From: Photobacterium kishitanii
Lineage (GTDB): Bacteria > Pseudomonadota > Gammaproteobacteria > Enterobacterales > Vibrionaceae
Assembly: GCF_003026355.1 (NCBI RefSeq)
Contig: NZ_PYON01000016.1
Span: 31,230 to 95,229, forward strand
Reading direction: 5' to 3'
Length of the DNA: 64,000 nt
Positions within the stretch are counted from its first letter, which is position 1, and every line of letters begins with the position of its first letter. Of this stretch, positions 19,819 to 28,857 are shown one piece after another. Under the pieces are notes generated by a model. The model saw only the letters and a list, made by a program, of their open reading frames with translations. It was not told the origin of the DNA and did no database searches. The translations under genes were made by a program, and so were the position numbers.

Positions 19819-19849
19819 CCTTTTTGTCATTGGGGGGAGGGAACCCAAA
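19819..19849 (-). promoter_or_regulatory. Candidate preQ1-I riboswitch overlapping the yhhQ ribosome-binding site
   Basis: On the minus strand UUGGG (19848-19844) can pair with CCCAA (19834-19830), enclosing the pyrimidine loop UUCCCUCCC. The A-rich tail ACAAAAA then leads into AGG (19821-19819), the yhhQ Shine-Dalgarno, which can pair with loop CCU (19840-19838). Stem, C-containing loop and A-rich tail forming a pseudoknot over the SD is the preQ1-I layout, and the segment resembles the short Thermoanaerobacter aptamer as I recall it. Assignment rests on hand folding and on the gene downstream. Confidence 0.5.
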
Positions 19850-19896
19850 CATTTCCATTGCAGATGGTAATTACCGCCTGCAACACCAGGGCGGCG

Positions 19897-19925
19897 ATTA
19901 TACAGCACCGGATTAATTTGCCTAG
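19897..19925 (-). promoter_or_regulatory. Candidate yhhQ promoter
   Basis: TATAAT (complement of 19897-19902) is a perfect -10, with TAGGCA 16 bp upstream as a weak -35. It would give a leader of about 80 nt. That leader includes a hairpin (TTGCAG/CTGCAA flanking GGTAATTACC) before the candidate riboswitch. Confidence 0.5.
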
Positions 19926-20224
19926 TGGCGTGACAATAACTGCTGTATAAAAATCAGATCATCAATCTCACTCAATACCAACAATTCAAACCACATCGAT
20001 GTGCTGTAATGTTCAGCTTTGAGTAATAGCTGACAACCATCAAAGTCGATTAACCATTGGTGGAGATCAGCACTTGGCTCTTTATCAATTAAGGTCGCAT
20101 CTAAACGCTGTAACAGTGCTATTGCGATCGTAGTAAAATTATCAAACTCAAACTGGGCCGGCGTAACCACTAAAGTGCCTTGTTCAAGGTTTATTTCCGT
20201 GTGGCTAAAATCATAATCCATCAT
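19922..20224 (-). CDS. DUF3630-like small protein
   Basis: A 100-residue acidic protein with no signal peptide or membrane segment. Features include HTEINLEQGTLVVTPAQFEFDNF, an alternation of strands, and a conserved-looking tryptophan segment HQWLIDFDGCQLLLKAEHYSTSMWFE. I associate this with DUF3630, which is found beside recQ in vibrios, but I cannot verify the family. It starts 9 nt after recQ ends and is probably co-transcribed with it. Function unknown. Confidence 0.75.
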   Translation of the reverse strand: MMDYDFSHTEINLEQGTLVVTPAQFEFDNFTTIAIALLQRLDATLIDKEPSADLHQWLIDFDGCQLLLKAEHYSTSMWFELLVLSEIDDLIFIQQLLSRH

Positions 20225-20233
20225 TAACTTCCG

Positions 20234-22078
20234 TTAGTTATGTTCATCAATTGCCATTAAGTGATCGCCAATCAATTGCAAAAATACCACCCCAAACTTT
20301 TCTAACTTACGCTGACCGACACCATTTATCGCTAAAAAGTCCCCTTTTGAGCTTGGTAACCGTTCCGCCATTTCCATCAGGCTAGCATCATTGAATACCA
20401 CATAGGGTGGCAAATCTTCTTCATCAGCAATCGCTTTGCGTAATTTGCGTAACTTGGCAAATAATTTTTTGTCATATTGACGATTGGCCATTCGATCAAC
20501 TTTACTGCTACGAGCCGCCGTATCAAGTCGAGGTACAGCCAATGATAACGGCATTTGAGCCCTTAATAATGGCCGCGCTTGCTCTGTTAGTTGTAATACT
20601 GAGTTACGGCTAATATTTTGGGTTAAAAATCCACGATGGATCAGTTGCCGTAAAATACTTACCCAATATTCATGGCTGTATTCACGCCCAATACCATAAG
20701 TGGTTAATTTATCATGGCCATATTCACGAATACGTTGATTTTGCATGCCGCGCAAGACATCAACCACATAGGTAATGCCAAAATTCTGGTTAACGCGATA
20801 TACACATGACAATGCTTTTTGAGCCGCTTCCACCGCATCAAACTGCTGCGGCGGATCAAGACATACATCGCAATTTCCACATGCTTGACGTTGATCTTCA
20901 CCAAAATAATGTAGCAGTACTTGGCGGCGACAACTTTGTGCTTGAGCAAATGCCCCCATCGCATTTAATTTATGTAGCTCAACATCACGTTGCGCATCAT
21001 GCGGTTTTTCATCGACACAACGGCGTAACCAGGCTAAATCTGCCGGATCATAAAGTAATAATGCTTCTGCTGGTAAGCCATCCCGTCCTGCCCGTCCTGT
21101 TTCTTGATAATAGGATTCAATATTACGCGGAATATCAAAATGGACCACAAACCGCACATTAGGCTTATTGATCCCCATTCCAAATGCTACCGTTGCAACA
21201 ACCACATGAATATCATCACGTTGAAAAGCATCTTGAACCGCCACTCGCTGTTGGTGTTCCATTCCAGCATGATATGCCGCGGCACGAATACCACTTTCAC
21301 ACAGTTTTTCGCTGATCTGCTCAACTTTCTTACGGCTATTACAATAAATGATCCCGCACTGACCCCGCATCGTCGCCAAGTAACGGTTTAATTGCATAAA
21401 CGGTTTATGTTTTTCCCATAACGTGTAACGAATATTCGGCCGATCAAAGCTGCCCAAATAACAATGAGGATCAGTTAATCCCAATCGACTAATAATGTCA
21501 TGCCGCGTGGCATCATCAGCTGTGGCGGTTAATGCCATCACAGGCAGAGGTGAAAATTGTTGTTTAAGCAGACCTAATGCCGCATATTCAGGTCGAAAGT
21601 CATGCCCCCACTGTGAAACACAATGCGCTTCATCAACAGCCACCATCGCTACATCAAGTTGCTGCAAACGTTCAATAAAATCGTGCATTAACACCCGTTC
21701 AGGTGAGGCATAAACTAACTGTAATTCTCCATTTTGCATCGCATCAAAAGTGGCTTGGATTTCTTCACGTGCCATCGCTGAATGAATACATCCGGCACTG
21801 ACACCGTTGGCATTAAGCTGGTCTACTTGATCTTTCATTAGCGAAATCAGTGGTGAAATCACCACGGTTAATCCCGGCAGCATTAAAGCAGGAATTTGAT
21901 AACACAAAGATTTACCGCCACCGGTTGGCATGATAACCAAACAGTCATTACCGGCAGTGATCGCATCAATCACTGCTTGTTGGCCTTGCCTAAATTGTTG
22001 ATAGCCAAATACATCCTGCAATATTTCTTGGCTGGATAATAATAATGACGACACAGGCTGAGGGGCAACGGTTGACAT
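20234..22078 (-). CDS. recQ: ATP-dependent DNA helicase RecQ
   Basis: 3'-5' helicase of recombination and replication-fork repair, 614 residues from the ATG at 22078. An upstream in-frame extension to 22174 lacks homologous character. Helicase motifs: MPTGGGKSLCYQ (Walker A), VDEAHCVSQWGHDFRPEY (DEAH plus aromatic-rich loop), ALTATAD, and QETGRAGRDG (motif VI). The RQC zinc site is supplied by C-R-R, CGNCDVC. A C-terminal HRDC domain covers about residues 535-614 (FNDASLMEMAERLP). The gene is divergent from ggt. Confidence 0.96.
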   Translation of the reverse strand: MSTVAPQPVSSLLLSSQEILQDVFGYQQFRQGQQAVIDAITAGNDCLVIMPTGGGKSLCYQIPALMLPGLTVVISPLISLMKDQVDQLNANGVSAGCIHSAMAREEIQATFDAMQNGELQLVYASPERVLMHDFIERLQQLDVAMVAVDEAHCVSQWGHDFRPEYAALGLLKQQFSPLPVMALTATADDATRHDIISRLGLTDPHCYLGSFDRPNIRYTLWEKHKPFMQLNRYLATMRGQCGIIYCNSRKKVEQISEKLCESGIRAAAYHAGMEHQQRVAVQDAFQRDDIHVVVATVAFGMGINKPNVRFVVHFDIPRNIESYYQETGRAGRDGLPAEALLLYDPADLAWLRRCVDEKPHDAQRDVELHKLNAMGAFAQAQSCRRQVLLHYFGEDQRQACGNCDVCLDPPQQFDAVEAAQKALSCVYRVNQNFGITYVVDVLRGMQNQRIREYGHDKLTTYGIGREYSHEYWVSILRQLIHRGFLTQNISRNSVLQLTEQARPLLRAQMPLSLAVPRLDTAARSSKVDRMANRQYDKKLFAKLRKLRKAIADEEDLPPYVVFNDASLMEMAERLPSSKGDFLAINGVGQRKLEKFGVVFLQLIGDHLMAIDEHN

Positions 22079-22669
22079 AGTAAGACTCTTCGCTAAACAG
22101 AGCTGCCATTCTATACCTAAATCTAGGGTAGATGCGAGCAAGCCCCCAATAACAAAGCTATTAAGTGATGGCATTAATAATTATCAAATAAAACCAAGTC
22201 ATTGCCTCAGTTACAATGATAGTGGCGGCATATTTTCTTAAAACTAATCGCCACCAATAACAACTTCAGCATCAATCTTTCGCTACAGCCTGATTTATTT
22301 AAAATTAATGACTGGTGTTTATGGTTACGATTATCACAACAACCCTCAAGTAATAATAACCAAATAATTAATAAGGGAATAAAACAAAAAACACCAACTA
22401 TCACCACTGTTATCAGATGGTTAATTATTCAACACTATATAATTTAAAGCCGCTTTTTCGCGACTAAATTTTGAAGTTATTAATAACATTTAACAACTTA
22501 CCAGCTTGAAATGACTCAAACGGATTAAAAATCAAATATCCAACAAATATTACGGTCAACAATATTTAAAAATAATGAGATATACGGGGATTTTTCTGCC
22601 ATCATTAATCACATTAAAATACCACCTAGCACCTCTCTACTGTTGCGTTGCTGATTACAAGGATCTGTT
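22079..22669. other. Gene-free AT-rich interval between recQ and ggt
   Basis: About 590 bp between divergent genes. I find no recognisable gene. A hairpin GTGGCG...CGCCAC lies at 22222-22256. ATTTTGAAGTTATTAATAACATTTAACAACTT near 22470 is AT-rich with a short dyad (TTATTAATAA). Promoters of both flanking genes must lie here, but no match is convincing enough to name. Confidence 0.4.
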
Positions 22670-24433
22670 ATGCTTAAAATCGCGCCATCACTATTACGTT
22701 TACTGGCAATGTGTAGTTGTGCGGCCCCTATTTTCACCGTTACAGCCCAACAAGTTAGTGACACTATCATTCCTGAAGCCAGTGTCACGCCACAGCAATC
22801 ACAATTAGTGGACGGCAAACAATGGATGATTGCCACTGCCAATCATTATGCCAGTGAAGCTGGCGCAGCAATGTTGCGTCAAGGTGGTAACGCAATCGAC
22901 GCTATGGTGGCAACCCAATTAGTATTAGGCTTAGTTGAACCGCAATCATCAGGCATTGGTGGCGGAGGATTTTTAGTCTATTGGGATAATGATAATCAGC
23001 GAATGACCACCTTTGATGGTCGAGAAACGGCACCTTTTGCGGTCACTCCACGTCTCTTTCAAAATAAAAATGGCCAACCATTAGCATTTTATGATGCTGT
23101 TGTCGGCGGGCGCTCGGTTGGTACCCCTGGCACGATTAAATTATTGTGGAATAGCCACCAGCAATATGGCCAATTAGAGTGGAAGCAACTATTTCAACCT
23201 GCAATAAAATTAGCCAAAGCAGGGTTTATTGTTAGCCCTCGCTTAGCGGCATTAGTCGCTAAAGATGCCACGCATTTACAACGGTGGCCACTAACCAAAG
23301 ACTATTTTTTTGACGCTCAGGGTCAACCAATTCAGGCCGGGCAACGATTAATCAATCAAGCTTATGCTGATACTTTACGAAAAATTGCTGATTATGGTCA
23401 AAAGGCATTTTATCAAGGAGATATTGCACGAGAGATTGTTAATACCGTTCAAAACGCGGTCGGTAATCCAGGTGTACTCAGTAATATTGATTTGGCCAGT
23501 TATAAAGTAAAACAACGTGAGCCGATATGTGCGCCTTATCGCCAATATCAAATTTGTGGTATGGGACCACCAAGCTCAGGTGCATTAACCCTTGGGCAAA
23601 TTATGGGAATGCTTAACCATTATCCGTTAGCGAAAATGGGTGCTAATGATGTTAATAGCTGGCGCTTGATTGGCGATGCCTCACGCTTAGCATTTGCTGA
23701 TCGTGGTCGTTATATGGCTGACAGTGACTATGTGCCGATGCCAACCAAAGGCTTACTCGATCCTGACTACATTCAACAACGGGCGCAATTATTAGCTACC
23801 AATAAAAGATTAACCACCGTCGAGCCAGGATTGCCGCCATGGGATCATGCCAGTATTCAAACCACCGATGAAGCTATCGAATTGCCATCAACCACCCATT
23901 TTGCGATTGTTGATCGCCAAGGTAACGTGGTCTCTATGACCTCTACCATTGAAAACAGTTTTGGTTCACGATTAATGGTTGGTGGGTTCTTACTGAATAA
24001 CGAATTAACCGATTTTTCATTCCGTAGCCAAATTGATGGTGTACCCATCGCCAATCGTATTGAGCCGGGTAAACGTCCCCGTTCATCAATGGCACCGACA
24101 ATTGTAATGCACAATAACCAACCGGTATTAGCCATTGGCTCCCCCGGTGGCAGTCAAATTATCGGCTATATTGCAAAAACCTTAGTCGCTTACATTGATT
24201 GGGGAATGGATTTACAGCAAGCAATTAATCTGCCTAACATTAATAACCGTTTTGGTACCTTTGAGTTAGAACAACACACTGCTGCGACAGCATGGGCACC
24301 TAAGTTTGAACAATTAGGCTATAAAACTGCAGTAAAAGATCTTAACTCTGGCATTCAAGCGATCACGATTGCCCCCAAGCAATTAACCGGTGCTGCTGAT
24401 CCCCGCCGCGAAGGTAAAGTGATCGCCCAATAG
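22670..24433 (+). CDS. ggt: Gamma-glutamyltransferase
   Basis: Periplasmic enzyme that cleaves or transfers the gamma-glutamyl group of glutathione; it autoprocesses into large and small subunits. It has 587 residues with a signal peptide (about 1-26, cleavage after TVTA). The autocatalytic and nucleophilic Thr is in PSTTHFAIVD, near residue 406. Substrate-binding elements GGGGFLVY, DGRETAP and RPRSSMAPT, and the GSPGGSQII oxyanion region, are all present. It is a monocistronic gene with a terminator after it. Confidence 0.95.
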   Translation: MLKIAPSLLRLLAMCSCAAPIFTVTAQQVSDTIIPEASVTPQQSQLVDGKQWMIATANHYASEAGAAMLRQGGNAIDAMVATQLVLGLVEPQSSGIGGGGFLVYWDNDNQRMTTFDGRETAPFAVTPRLFQNKNGQPLAFYDAVVGGRSVGTPGTIKLLWNSHQQYGQLEWKQLFQPAIKLAKAGFIVSPRLAALVAKDATHLQRWPLTKDYFFDAQGQPIQAGQRLINQAYADTLRKIADYGQKAFYQGDIAREIVNTVQNAVGNPGVLSNIDLASYKVKQREPICAPYRQYQICGMGPPSSGALTLGQIMGMLNHYPLAKMGANDVNSWRLIGDASRLAFADRGRYMADSDYVPMPTKGLLDPDYIQQRAQLLATNKRLTTVEPGLPPWDHASIQTTDEAIELPSTTHFAIVDRQGNVVSMTSTIENSFGSRLMVGGFLLNNELTDFSFRSQIDGVPIANRIEPGKRPRSSMAPTIVMHNNQPVLAIGSPGGSQIIGYIAKTLVAYIDWGMDLQQAINLPNINNRFGTFELEQHTAATAWAPKFEQLGYKTAVKDLNSGIQAITIAPKQLTGAADPRREGKVIAQ

Positions 24434-24450
24434 CAGCCTATAAAAACCAT

Positions 24451-24501
24451 AAAAAAGCCCAGTGATGGTTAATTATAAACAATTAACAATCACTGGGCTT
24501 A
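24451..24501. terminator. Bidirectional terminator between ggt and uvrD
   Basis: AGCCCAGTGAT (24456-24466) pairs with ATCACTGGGCT (24489-24499). An inner TTAATT/AATTAA stem extends it, with an A-run on the left and T-rich sequence on the right. It serves two convergent genes. Confidence 0.82.
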
Positions 24502-24516
24502 TTACTGCAATGGTGA

Positions 24517-26688
24517 TTATAGTGCGGTTAACTTAGCGTATTGGGTTACTAACCACTTAATACCTTCACCATTAAAGGCCACTTGGACTCGACTTTGAGC
24601 GCCGCTGCCTTCAAAGTTGATAATTGTTCCTTCACCAAATTTAGGGTGTTGCACTCGCTGCCCCAAACTAAAACCGGTCTCGTTAAAGTTATTATTAACT
24701 TGGGTTTGGCTAAAACGACCACTACTCACAGGACGTGAAACCTGTGCCTTCATGCGTACTTCTTCAACATATTGCTCAGGAATTTCACGAATGAAACGTG
24801 ATGGTTTATGGAAATTATCCTTGCCGTATAAACGTCGCATTTCAGCATAAGTGATATACAGCTTCTTCATTGCCCGCGTCATGCCGACATAACATAACCG
24901 ACGCTCTTCTTCTAACCGATCGGCTTCTTCTATGGTACGCGAGCTTGGGAACATCCCTTCTTCGACACCGACCATAAACACAATCGGAAATTCTAAGCCT
25001 TTGGCACTGTGCATTGTCATCAACTGAACCGCATCTTCAAAGGCGTCAGCTTGACCATCACCCGCTTCTAATGCAGCATGAGCTAAAAATGCTGACAATG
25101 GACTCATTTCAGCCGCTTCTTCAGGAATTTCAAACTGACGCGTTGCTGTCACCAATTCTTCTAAGTTTTCAATCCGCGCTTGCGCTTTTTCGCCTTTTTC
25201 CTGCTCATACATTGCCCGCAAACCTGAATGACGAATAACATCATCGGTTTGTTGATACATCGCAAGTTCAGCGGTGTCATCTTCAAGTGCATTAATCAAC
25301 TCAATAAAGCGTTGTAGAGCATTGGCAGCTCGTCCAGCCAGCACTTTTTCGTCTAATAACGCCAAGCTTGATTGCCACATCGTTAAACCGCGATCACGAG
25401 CGGTTATACGAATGGTTTCGAGGGTACGATCGCCCAAACCACGAGTCGGAGTATTTACCACCCGCTCAAACGAGGCATCATCATTACGATTGCTAATCAA
25501 ACGCAGGTAAGACAACGCATCTTTAATTTCTTGACGCTCAAAGAAACGCATGCCGCCATAAATACGATATGGCATGCCAGCTTGAATTAATGCTTCTTCT
25601 AATACTCGCGACTGAGCATTACTACGGTATAAAAATGCGGTATCACTAAGGCTACCACCTTGCTCACGCCACTCTTTAATTTTACCGACCGCAAACCGCG
25701 CTTCATCAAGTTCATTAAACGCCGAATACAGTGAGATCGGCTCGCCATCGCCATCTTCTGTCCATAAATTCTTACCCATACGAGCAGTATTATTAGCAAT
25801 AAGCTCATTGGCAGCATTAAGAATATTGGCAGTAGAGCGATAGTTTTGCTCCAAAAAGATTGACGATGCGTTACTGAAATCATTAAGAAAACGTTGAATA
25901 TTTTCAACTTGAGCGCCACGCCAACCGTAAATAGATTGGTCGTCATCACCGACAATCATCACATGGCAATCAGATCCAGCCATTAATCGTAGCCACGCAA
26001 ATTGAATATTGTTGGTATCTTGGAACTCATCCACCAAAATGTGTTTAAAGCGTGCTTGATAATGCTCGCGAATATGCTTGTTATCACGCAATAATTCAAA
26101 CGAACGCAGTAATAGCTCGGCAAAATCGACCATGCCAGCACGATCACAAGCTTCTTGGTAAGCGGTATAAATTCGCAACCAAGTTTGCTCAACCGGATCA
26201 TTATAGGTTTCAACATGCTGTGGGCGTAAGCCTTCGTCTTTTTTAGCATTGATATACCAAGCACCTTGACGGGCTGGCCAATGCTTTTCATCTAAATTCT
26301 GCGCTTTAATCAAACGGCGTAATAACCGCATCTGATCATCAGAATCTAAAATATTAAAATCTTCAGGCAAGCGCGCATCCAAATAGTGGGCGCGTAACAT
26401 GCGATGACATAAGCCATGGAAAGTGCCATTCCACATTCCAGCACTAGAGCCATGCATTAATTCATTAATACGGCCACGCATTTCGGCAGCCGCTTTATTG
26501 GTAAATGTCACCGACATAATGGAATACGGCGAAGCTTGTTCAACCGCCAACAACCAAGCAATACGATGCACTAGCACACGGGTTTTACCACTACCCGCTC
26601 CCGCCAATACTAGGTGATTACCCAACGGCGCAGCCACCGCCTCGCGTTGTTTGTCATTGAGGCCATCTAATAGAAGTGAAACGTCCAT
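24517..26688 (-). CDS. uvrD: DNA helicase II (UvrD)
   Basis: Superfamily 1A 3'-5' helicase for nucleotide excision and mismatch repair, 723 residues. Motifs: LNDKQREAVAAP (Q motif), AGAGSGKTRVL (Walker A), VDEFQDTN (Walker B), GDDDQSIYGWRGA, EQNYRST (IV), TMHSAKGLEFP (V) and YVGMTRA (VI). The C-terminus has the UvrD tail FSLGQRVQHPKFGEGTI, which contacts RNA polymerase in E. coli. A LexA-like box lies about 10 nt upstream of the start codon, agreeing with SOS control of uvrD in enterics. Confidence 0.97.
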   Translation of the reverse strand: MDVSLLLDGLNDKQREAVAAPLGNHLVLAGAGSGKTRVLVHRIAWLLAVEQASPYSIMSVTFTNKAAAEMRGRINELMHGSSAGMWNGTFHGLCHRMLRAHYLDARLPEDFNILDSDDQMRLLRRLIKAQNLDEKHWPARQGAWYINAKKDEGLRPQHVETYNDPVEQTWLRIYTAYQEACDRAGMVDFAELLLRSFELLRDNKHIREHYQARFKHILVDEFQDTNNIQFAWLRLMAGSDCHVMIVGDDDQSIYGWRGAQVENIQRFLNDFSNASSIFLEQNYRSTANILNAANELIANNTARMGKNLWTEDGDGEPISLYSAFNELDEARFAVGKIKEWREQGGSLSDTAFLYRSNAQSRVLEEALIQAGMPYRIYGGMRFFERQEIKDALSYLRLISNRNDDASFERVVNTPTRGLGDRTLETIRITARDRGLTMWQSSLALLDEKVLAGRAANALQRFIELINALEDDTAELAMYQQTDDVIRHSGLRAMYEQEKGEKAQARIENLEELVTATRQFEIPEEAAEMSPLSAFLAHAALEAGDGQADAFEDAVQLMTMHSAKGLEFPIVFMVGVEEGMFPSSRTIEEADRLEEERRLCYVGMTRAMKKLYITYAEMRRLYGKDNFHKPSRFIREIPEQYVEEVRMKAQVSRPVSSGRFSQTQVNNNFNETGFSLGQRVQHPKFGEGTIINFEGSGAQSRVQVAFNGEGIKWLVTQYAKLTAL

Positions 26689-26695
26689 CGCTATC

Positions 26696-26715
26696 TACTG
26701 GTTATTTATACAATG
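26696..26715. promoter_or_regulatory. LexA-like SOS box upstream of uvrD
   Basis: TACTGGTTATTTATACAATG fits the LexA pattern CTG-N10-CAG apart from the last base (CTG at 26698-26700, CAA at 26711-26713), with an AT-rich core. Its position immediately before uvrD, a known LexA target in E. coli, strengthens the call. Confidence 0.6.
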
Positions 26716-26813
26716 GTGATGATTATACCAGCCCCAATAAAGATTGCTTCGATATCTTTGTAGTGATTTTCGCAGAGTTCAGAAACAAAAACATAACACA
26801 ATTGTTAAAATAA

Positions 26814-26841
26814 TTAACATCCCAGTGAAATAAATTATGCT
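26814..26841 (+). promoter_or_regulatory. Candidate sigma70-type promoter of the bufferin operon
   Basis: TTAACA (26814-26819), 16 bp, then TATGCT (26836-26841). This would give a leader of about 90 nt, unusually rich in C and A (CCACAACCAATCAACACTCA), before bufA. I see no clear ECF-sigma motif or copper-regulator dyad. Confidence 0.35.
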
Positions 26842-26935
26842 TTTGCCCTGTCTGTTATTCCAAGAGCAAATTAACACCACTAAAAAAATGCTTAACCACA
26901 ACCAATCAACACTCAACCATAATCAAGGAATCACC

Positions 26936-27211
26936 ATGAAAAAGACCAATATTGCTTTAGCGTCAGCGATGACAGGATTAATTGCGTTAGCAGGAGCACT
27001 TGCCTCAACAACAGCTGTTGCTGAAGAAATGGGCAAAAAGATGGAGAAAGAAAAATGTTATGGCGTTAGTAAAGCGGGCAAAAATGATTGTGCAACTAAA
27101 ACGAGTTCGTGCGCTGGTTCAGCCAAAGAAGATGCGCAAAAAGATGCCTTTGTAGTCGTGCCTAAAGGACTGTGCGATCGTCTCCATGGTGGCTCAACAA
27201 AGGAGGCATAA
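26936..27211 (+). CDS. bufA: Bufferin-type precursor peptide (DUF2282, BufA1)
   Basis: A 91-residue exported peptide precursor. Residues 1-29 form a signal peptide ending AVA. The mature part of about 62 residues has four cysteines (41, 52, 59, 80) in CYGVSKAGKNDCA, SSCAGSA and VPKGLCDRLHGGS, the DUF2282/bufferin signature. In studied bufferins the MNIO enzyme modifies Cys residues post-translationally and the product binds copper in the periplasm. AAGGA precedes the ATG, and the frame extends upstream to 26837 without a start of its own. First gene of bufA-bufB-bufC-doxX. Function is by family, not tested in this organism. Confidence 0.9.
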   Translation: MKKTNIALASAMTGLIALAGALASTTAVAEEMGKKMEKEKCYGVSKAGKNDCATKTSSCAGSAKEDAQKDAFVVVPKGLCDRLHGGSTKEA

Positions 27212-27215
27212 GTTA

Positions 27216-28079
27216 GTGGATTTTTCATCCCAGCAGCCGATTGGGGTGGGCCTACGCTCGCCTCACATCGCTGAGATAATTTCTACCCAACCGTCACTTG
27301 GTTGGTTAGAAATTCACAGTGAAAATTATTTCAATCCCGATTCATTAGCACGCCACCAACTGCGCCAATTGCTACCTCACTATCCGATTAGCTGCCATGG
27401 GATCGGGCTGTCATTGGGATCAGTAGATCCACTTAATCCTGACCATTTACAGCAACTCAAGCAATTAATTACCGAGACCGAGCCATTTTTAATTTCAGAT
27501 CATCTCAGTTGGAGTTCTGTTAATGGTCAATATTTTAATGATCTATTACCACTGCCTTATACCGAAGAAGCACTCACCCATTTCTGCGCTAAGGTTGATC
27601 AAGTCCAGCATCTATTAAAACGCCAACTATTAATTGAAAATCCATCCAGTTATTTACAGTTTCAACACTCAACAATTCCGGAATGGGAGTTTTTAATGGC
27701 AGTCCAACAGCGCACAGGCTGCGGACTGTTATTAGATTTGAATAATATTTATGTCAGTAGTTTTAACCATCGCTTTGATTGCCAAACGTATTTAGCTGCT
27801 ATTGATCCAACCGTGGTGCAGGAGATACACCTCGCAGGTTTTATACGCAAACAATTACCTCAAGGTGAAATTTGGATTGATACCCATAGTCAACCCGTCA
27901 GTACCGCTGTATGGCAATTGTATCAACAATGGATCCGCTGTCATGGCAGTCATATTCCAACCTTAATTGAGTGGGATACTGATATTCCTCCTCTAGCAAT
28001 ATTAATCGCAGAAGCGAATAAGGCTCAAACGATTATCGATAAGGAGCGCGCCGATGCCAGCATCATTAACCGCACCTAA
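27216..28079 (+). CDS. bufB: MNIO (DUF692) peptide-modifying enzyme BufB
   Basis: Multinuclear non-haem iron oxidase of TIM-barrel fold, predicted to oxidise Cys residues of the BufA precursor. Candidate metal ligands lie in HSENYF, CHGIGLSLG, SDHLSW, LIENPSSYL, LDLNNIYVSS, EIHLAGF, DTHSQPV and EWDTDIP, the usual run of His/Glu/Asp/Asn positions. The start is GTG at 27216, with AGGAGG 9 nt upstream, giving 287 residues. An in-frame ATG at 27186 inside bufA lacks a ribosome site. It follows bufA by 4 nt and overlaps bufC by 26 nt. Confidence 0.9.
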   Translation: MDFSSQQPIGVGLRSPHIAEIISTQPSLGWLEIHSENYFNPDSLARHQLRQLLPHYPISCHGIGLSLGSVDPLNPDHLQQLKQLITETEPFLISDHLSWSSVNGQYFNDLLPLPYTEEALTHFCAKVDQVQHLLKRQLLIENPSSYLQFQHSTIPEWEFLMAVQQRTGCGLLLDLNNIYVSSFNHRFDCQTYLAAIDPTVVQEIHLAGFIRKQLPQGEIWIDTHSQPVSTAVWQLYQQWIRCHGSHIPTLIEWDTDIPPLAILIAEANKAQTIIDKERADASIINRT

Positions 28080-28857
28080 CTTACAGCAACTACAACACCA
28101 ATTTGCCGCTGCACTGCATTATCAGCCTCATGATGCGGCGACGATAGTCAACAGTGATCAATTTAGCGCCCAACAACGACTGCAACTGTACTGTAATAAT
28201 TTTATTATTAGCCTCACTGAGGTATTAGCGAGTACATATCCAACCGTAAAAGCTATGATCGGCGAACAATGTTTTGAGCAATTAGCCCGCCACCATATTC
28301 TTAGCCAGCCGCTACCGCAAGCCGATGTAACGGCATATGGTGATCACTTTGAAAATACCATTACAGCCCAGCCAGCATTAGTAGCCAGCTTGCCTTATTT
28401 AGTCGATCTGGCTCGTTTAGAATGGCTGCGAGATATTGTTAGTCGGTTAGCATCCCATGCTGGCACATTACCGCTAGAAAAATTACGCCAACTCGAACAT
28501 CCAACCAATAGTGTTAATCTTCAACAGTGTTATTTTCATATTCCAACATCGACACGGGTTTTTAGTAGTCAATATGCGGTGGTGTCACTATGGGAGATCG
28601 TTAACGACACCAATGATAACCACCAGCAGCAACAATTAGCGCTATTAGATATTAACCAACCACAAACTGCACTGTTACAGCACTTTCAATGGCAAATTTG
28701 GCAACAAGATAGCGCACCAGAATTAATCGCGTTAGTGAGAGACTGCCAATGCCAACGCCCGATCGCAACACATACTCGTTCACAATTAACCCTACTGCCA
28801 CAGTTATTACACCACCATCTAATTGATGATATTTGCGAGGTTAATGGCGATGATTAA
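28054..28857 (+). CDS. bufC: DUF2063 MNIO partner protein BufC
   Basis: 267 residues with the DUF2063 N-terminal pattern: LQQLQHQFAAALHYQ, then QRLQLYCNNFIISLTEVLASTYPTVKAMIGEQCFEQLARHHI. The C-terminal half resembles the RiPP-recognition or winged-helix-like region of such partners (LARLEWL, WQIWQQDSAPE). Family knowledge: DUF2063 proteins accompany DUF692 enzymes and are thought to deliver the precursor peptide. GGAG lies before the ATG and the gene overlaps bufB, showing tight coupling. Confidence 0.88.
   Translation: MPASLTAPNLQQLQHQFAAALHYQPHDAATIVNSDQFSAQQRLQLYCNNFIISLTEVLASTYPTVKAMIGEQCFEQLARHHILSQPLPQADVTAYGDHFENTITAQPALVASLPYLVDLARLEWLRDIVSRLASHAGTLPLEKLRQLEHPTNSVNLQQCYFHIPTSTRVFSSQYAVVSLWEIVNDTNDNHQQQQLALLDINQPQTALLQHFQWQIWQQDSAPELIALVRDCQCQRPIATHTRSQLTLLPQLLHHHLIDDICEVNGDD

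Noticed and set aside
22207..22407. 66-residue minus-strand ORF with a hydrophobic N-terminus and GCC motif
   Set aside because: It would start with GTG and has no ribosome-binding site. The lipobox resemblance is loose and the sequence is low-complexity AT-rich intergenic DNA.
26815..26854. ECF-sigma promoter for the bufferin operon
   Set aside because: An AAC-type -35 and a GTCT-type -10 can both be seen, but they are about 28 bp apart, too far for ECF spacing of 16-17 bp.
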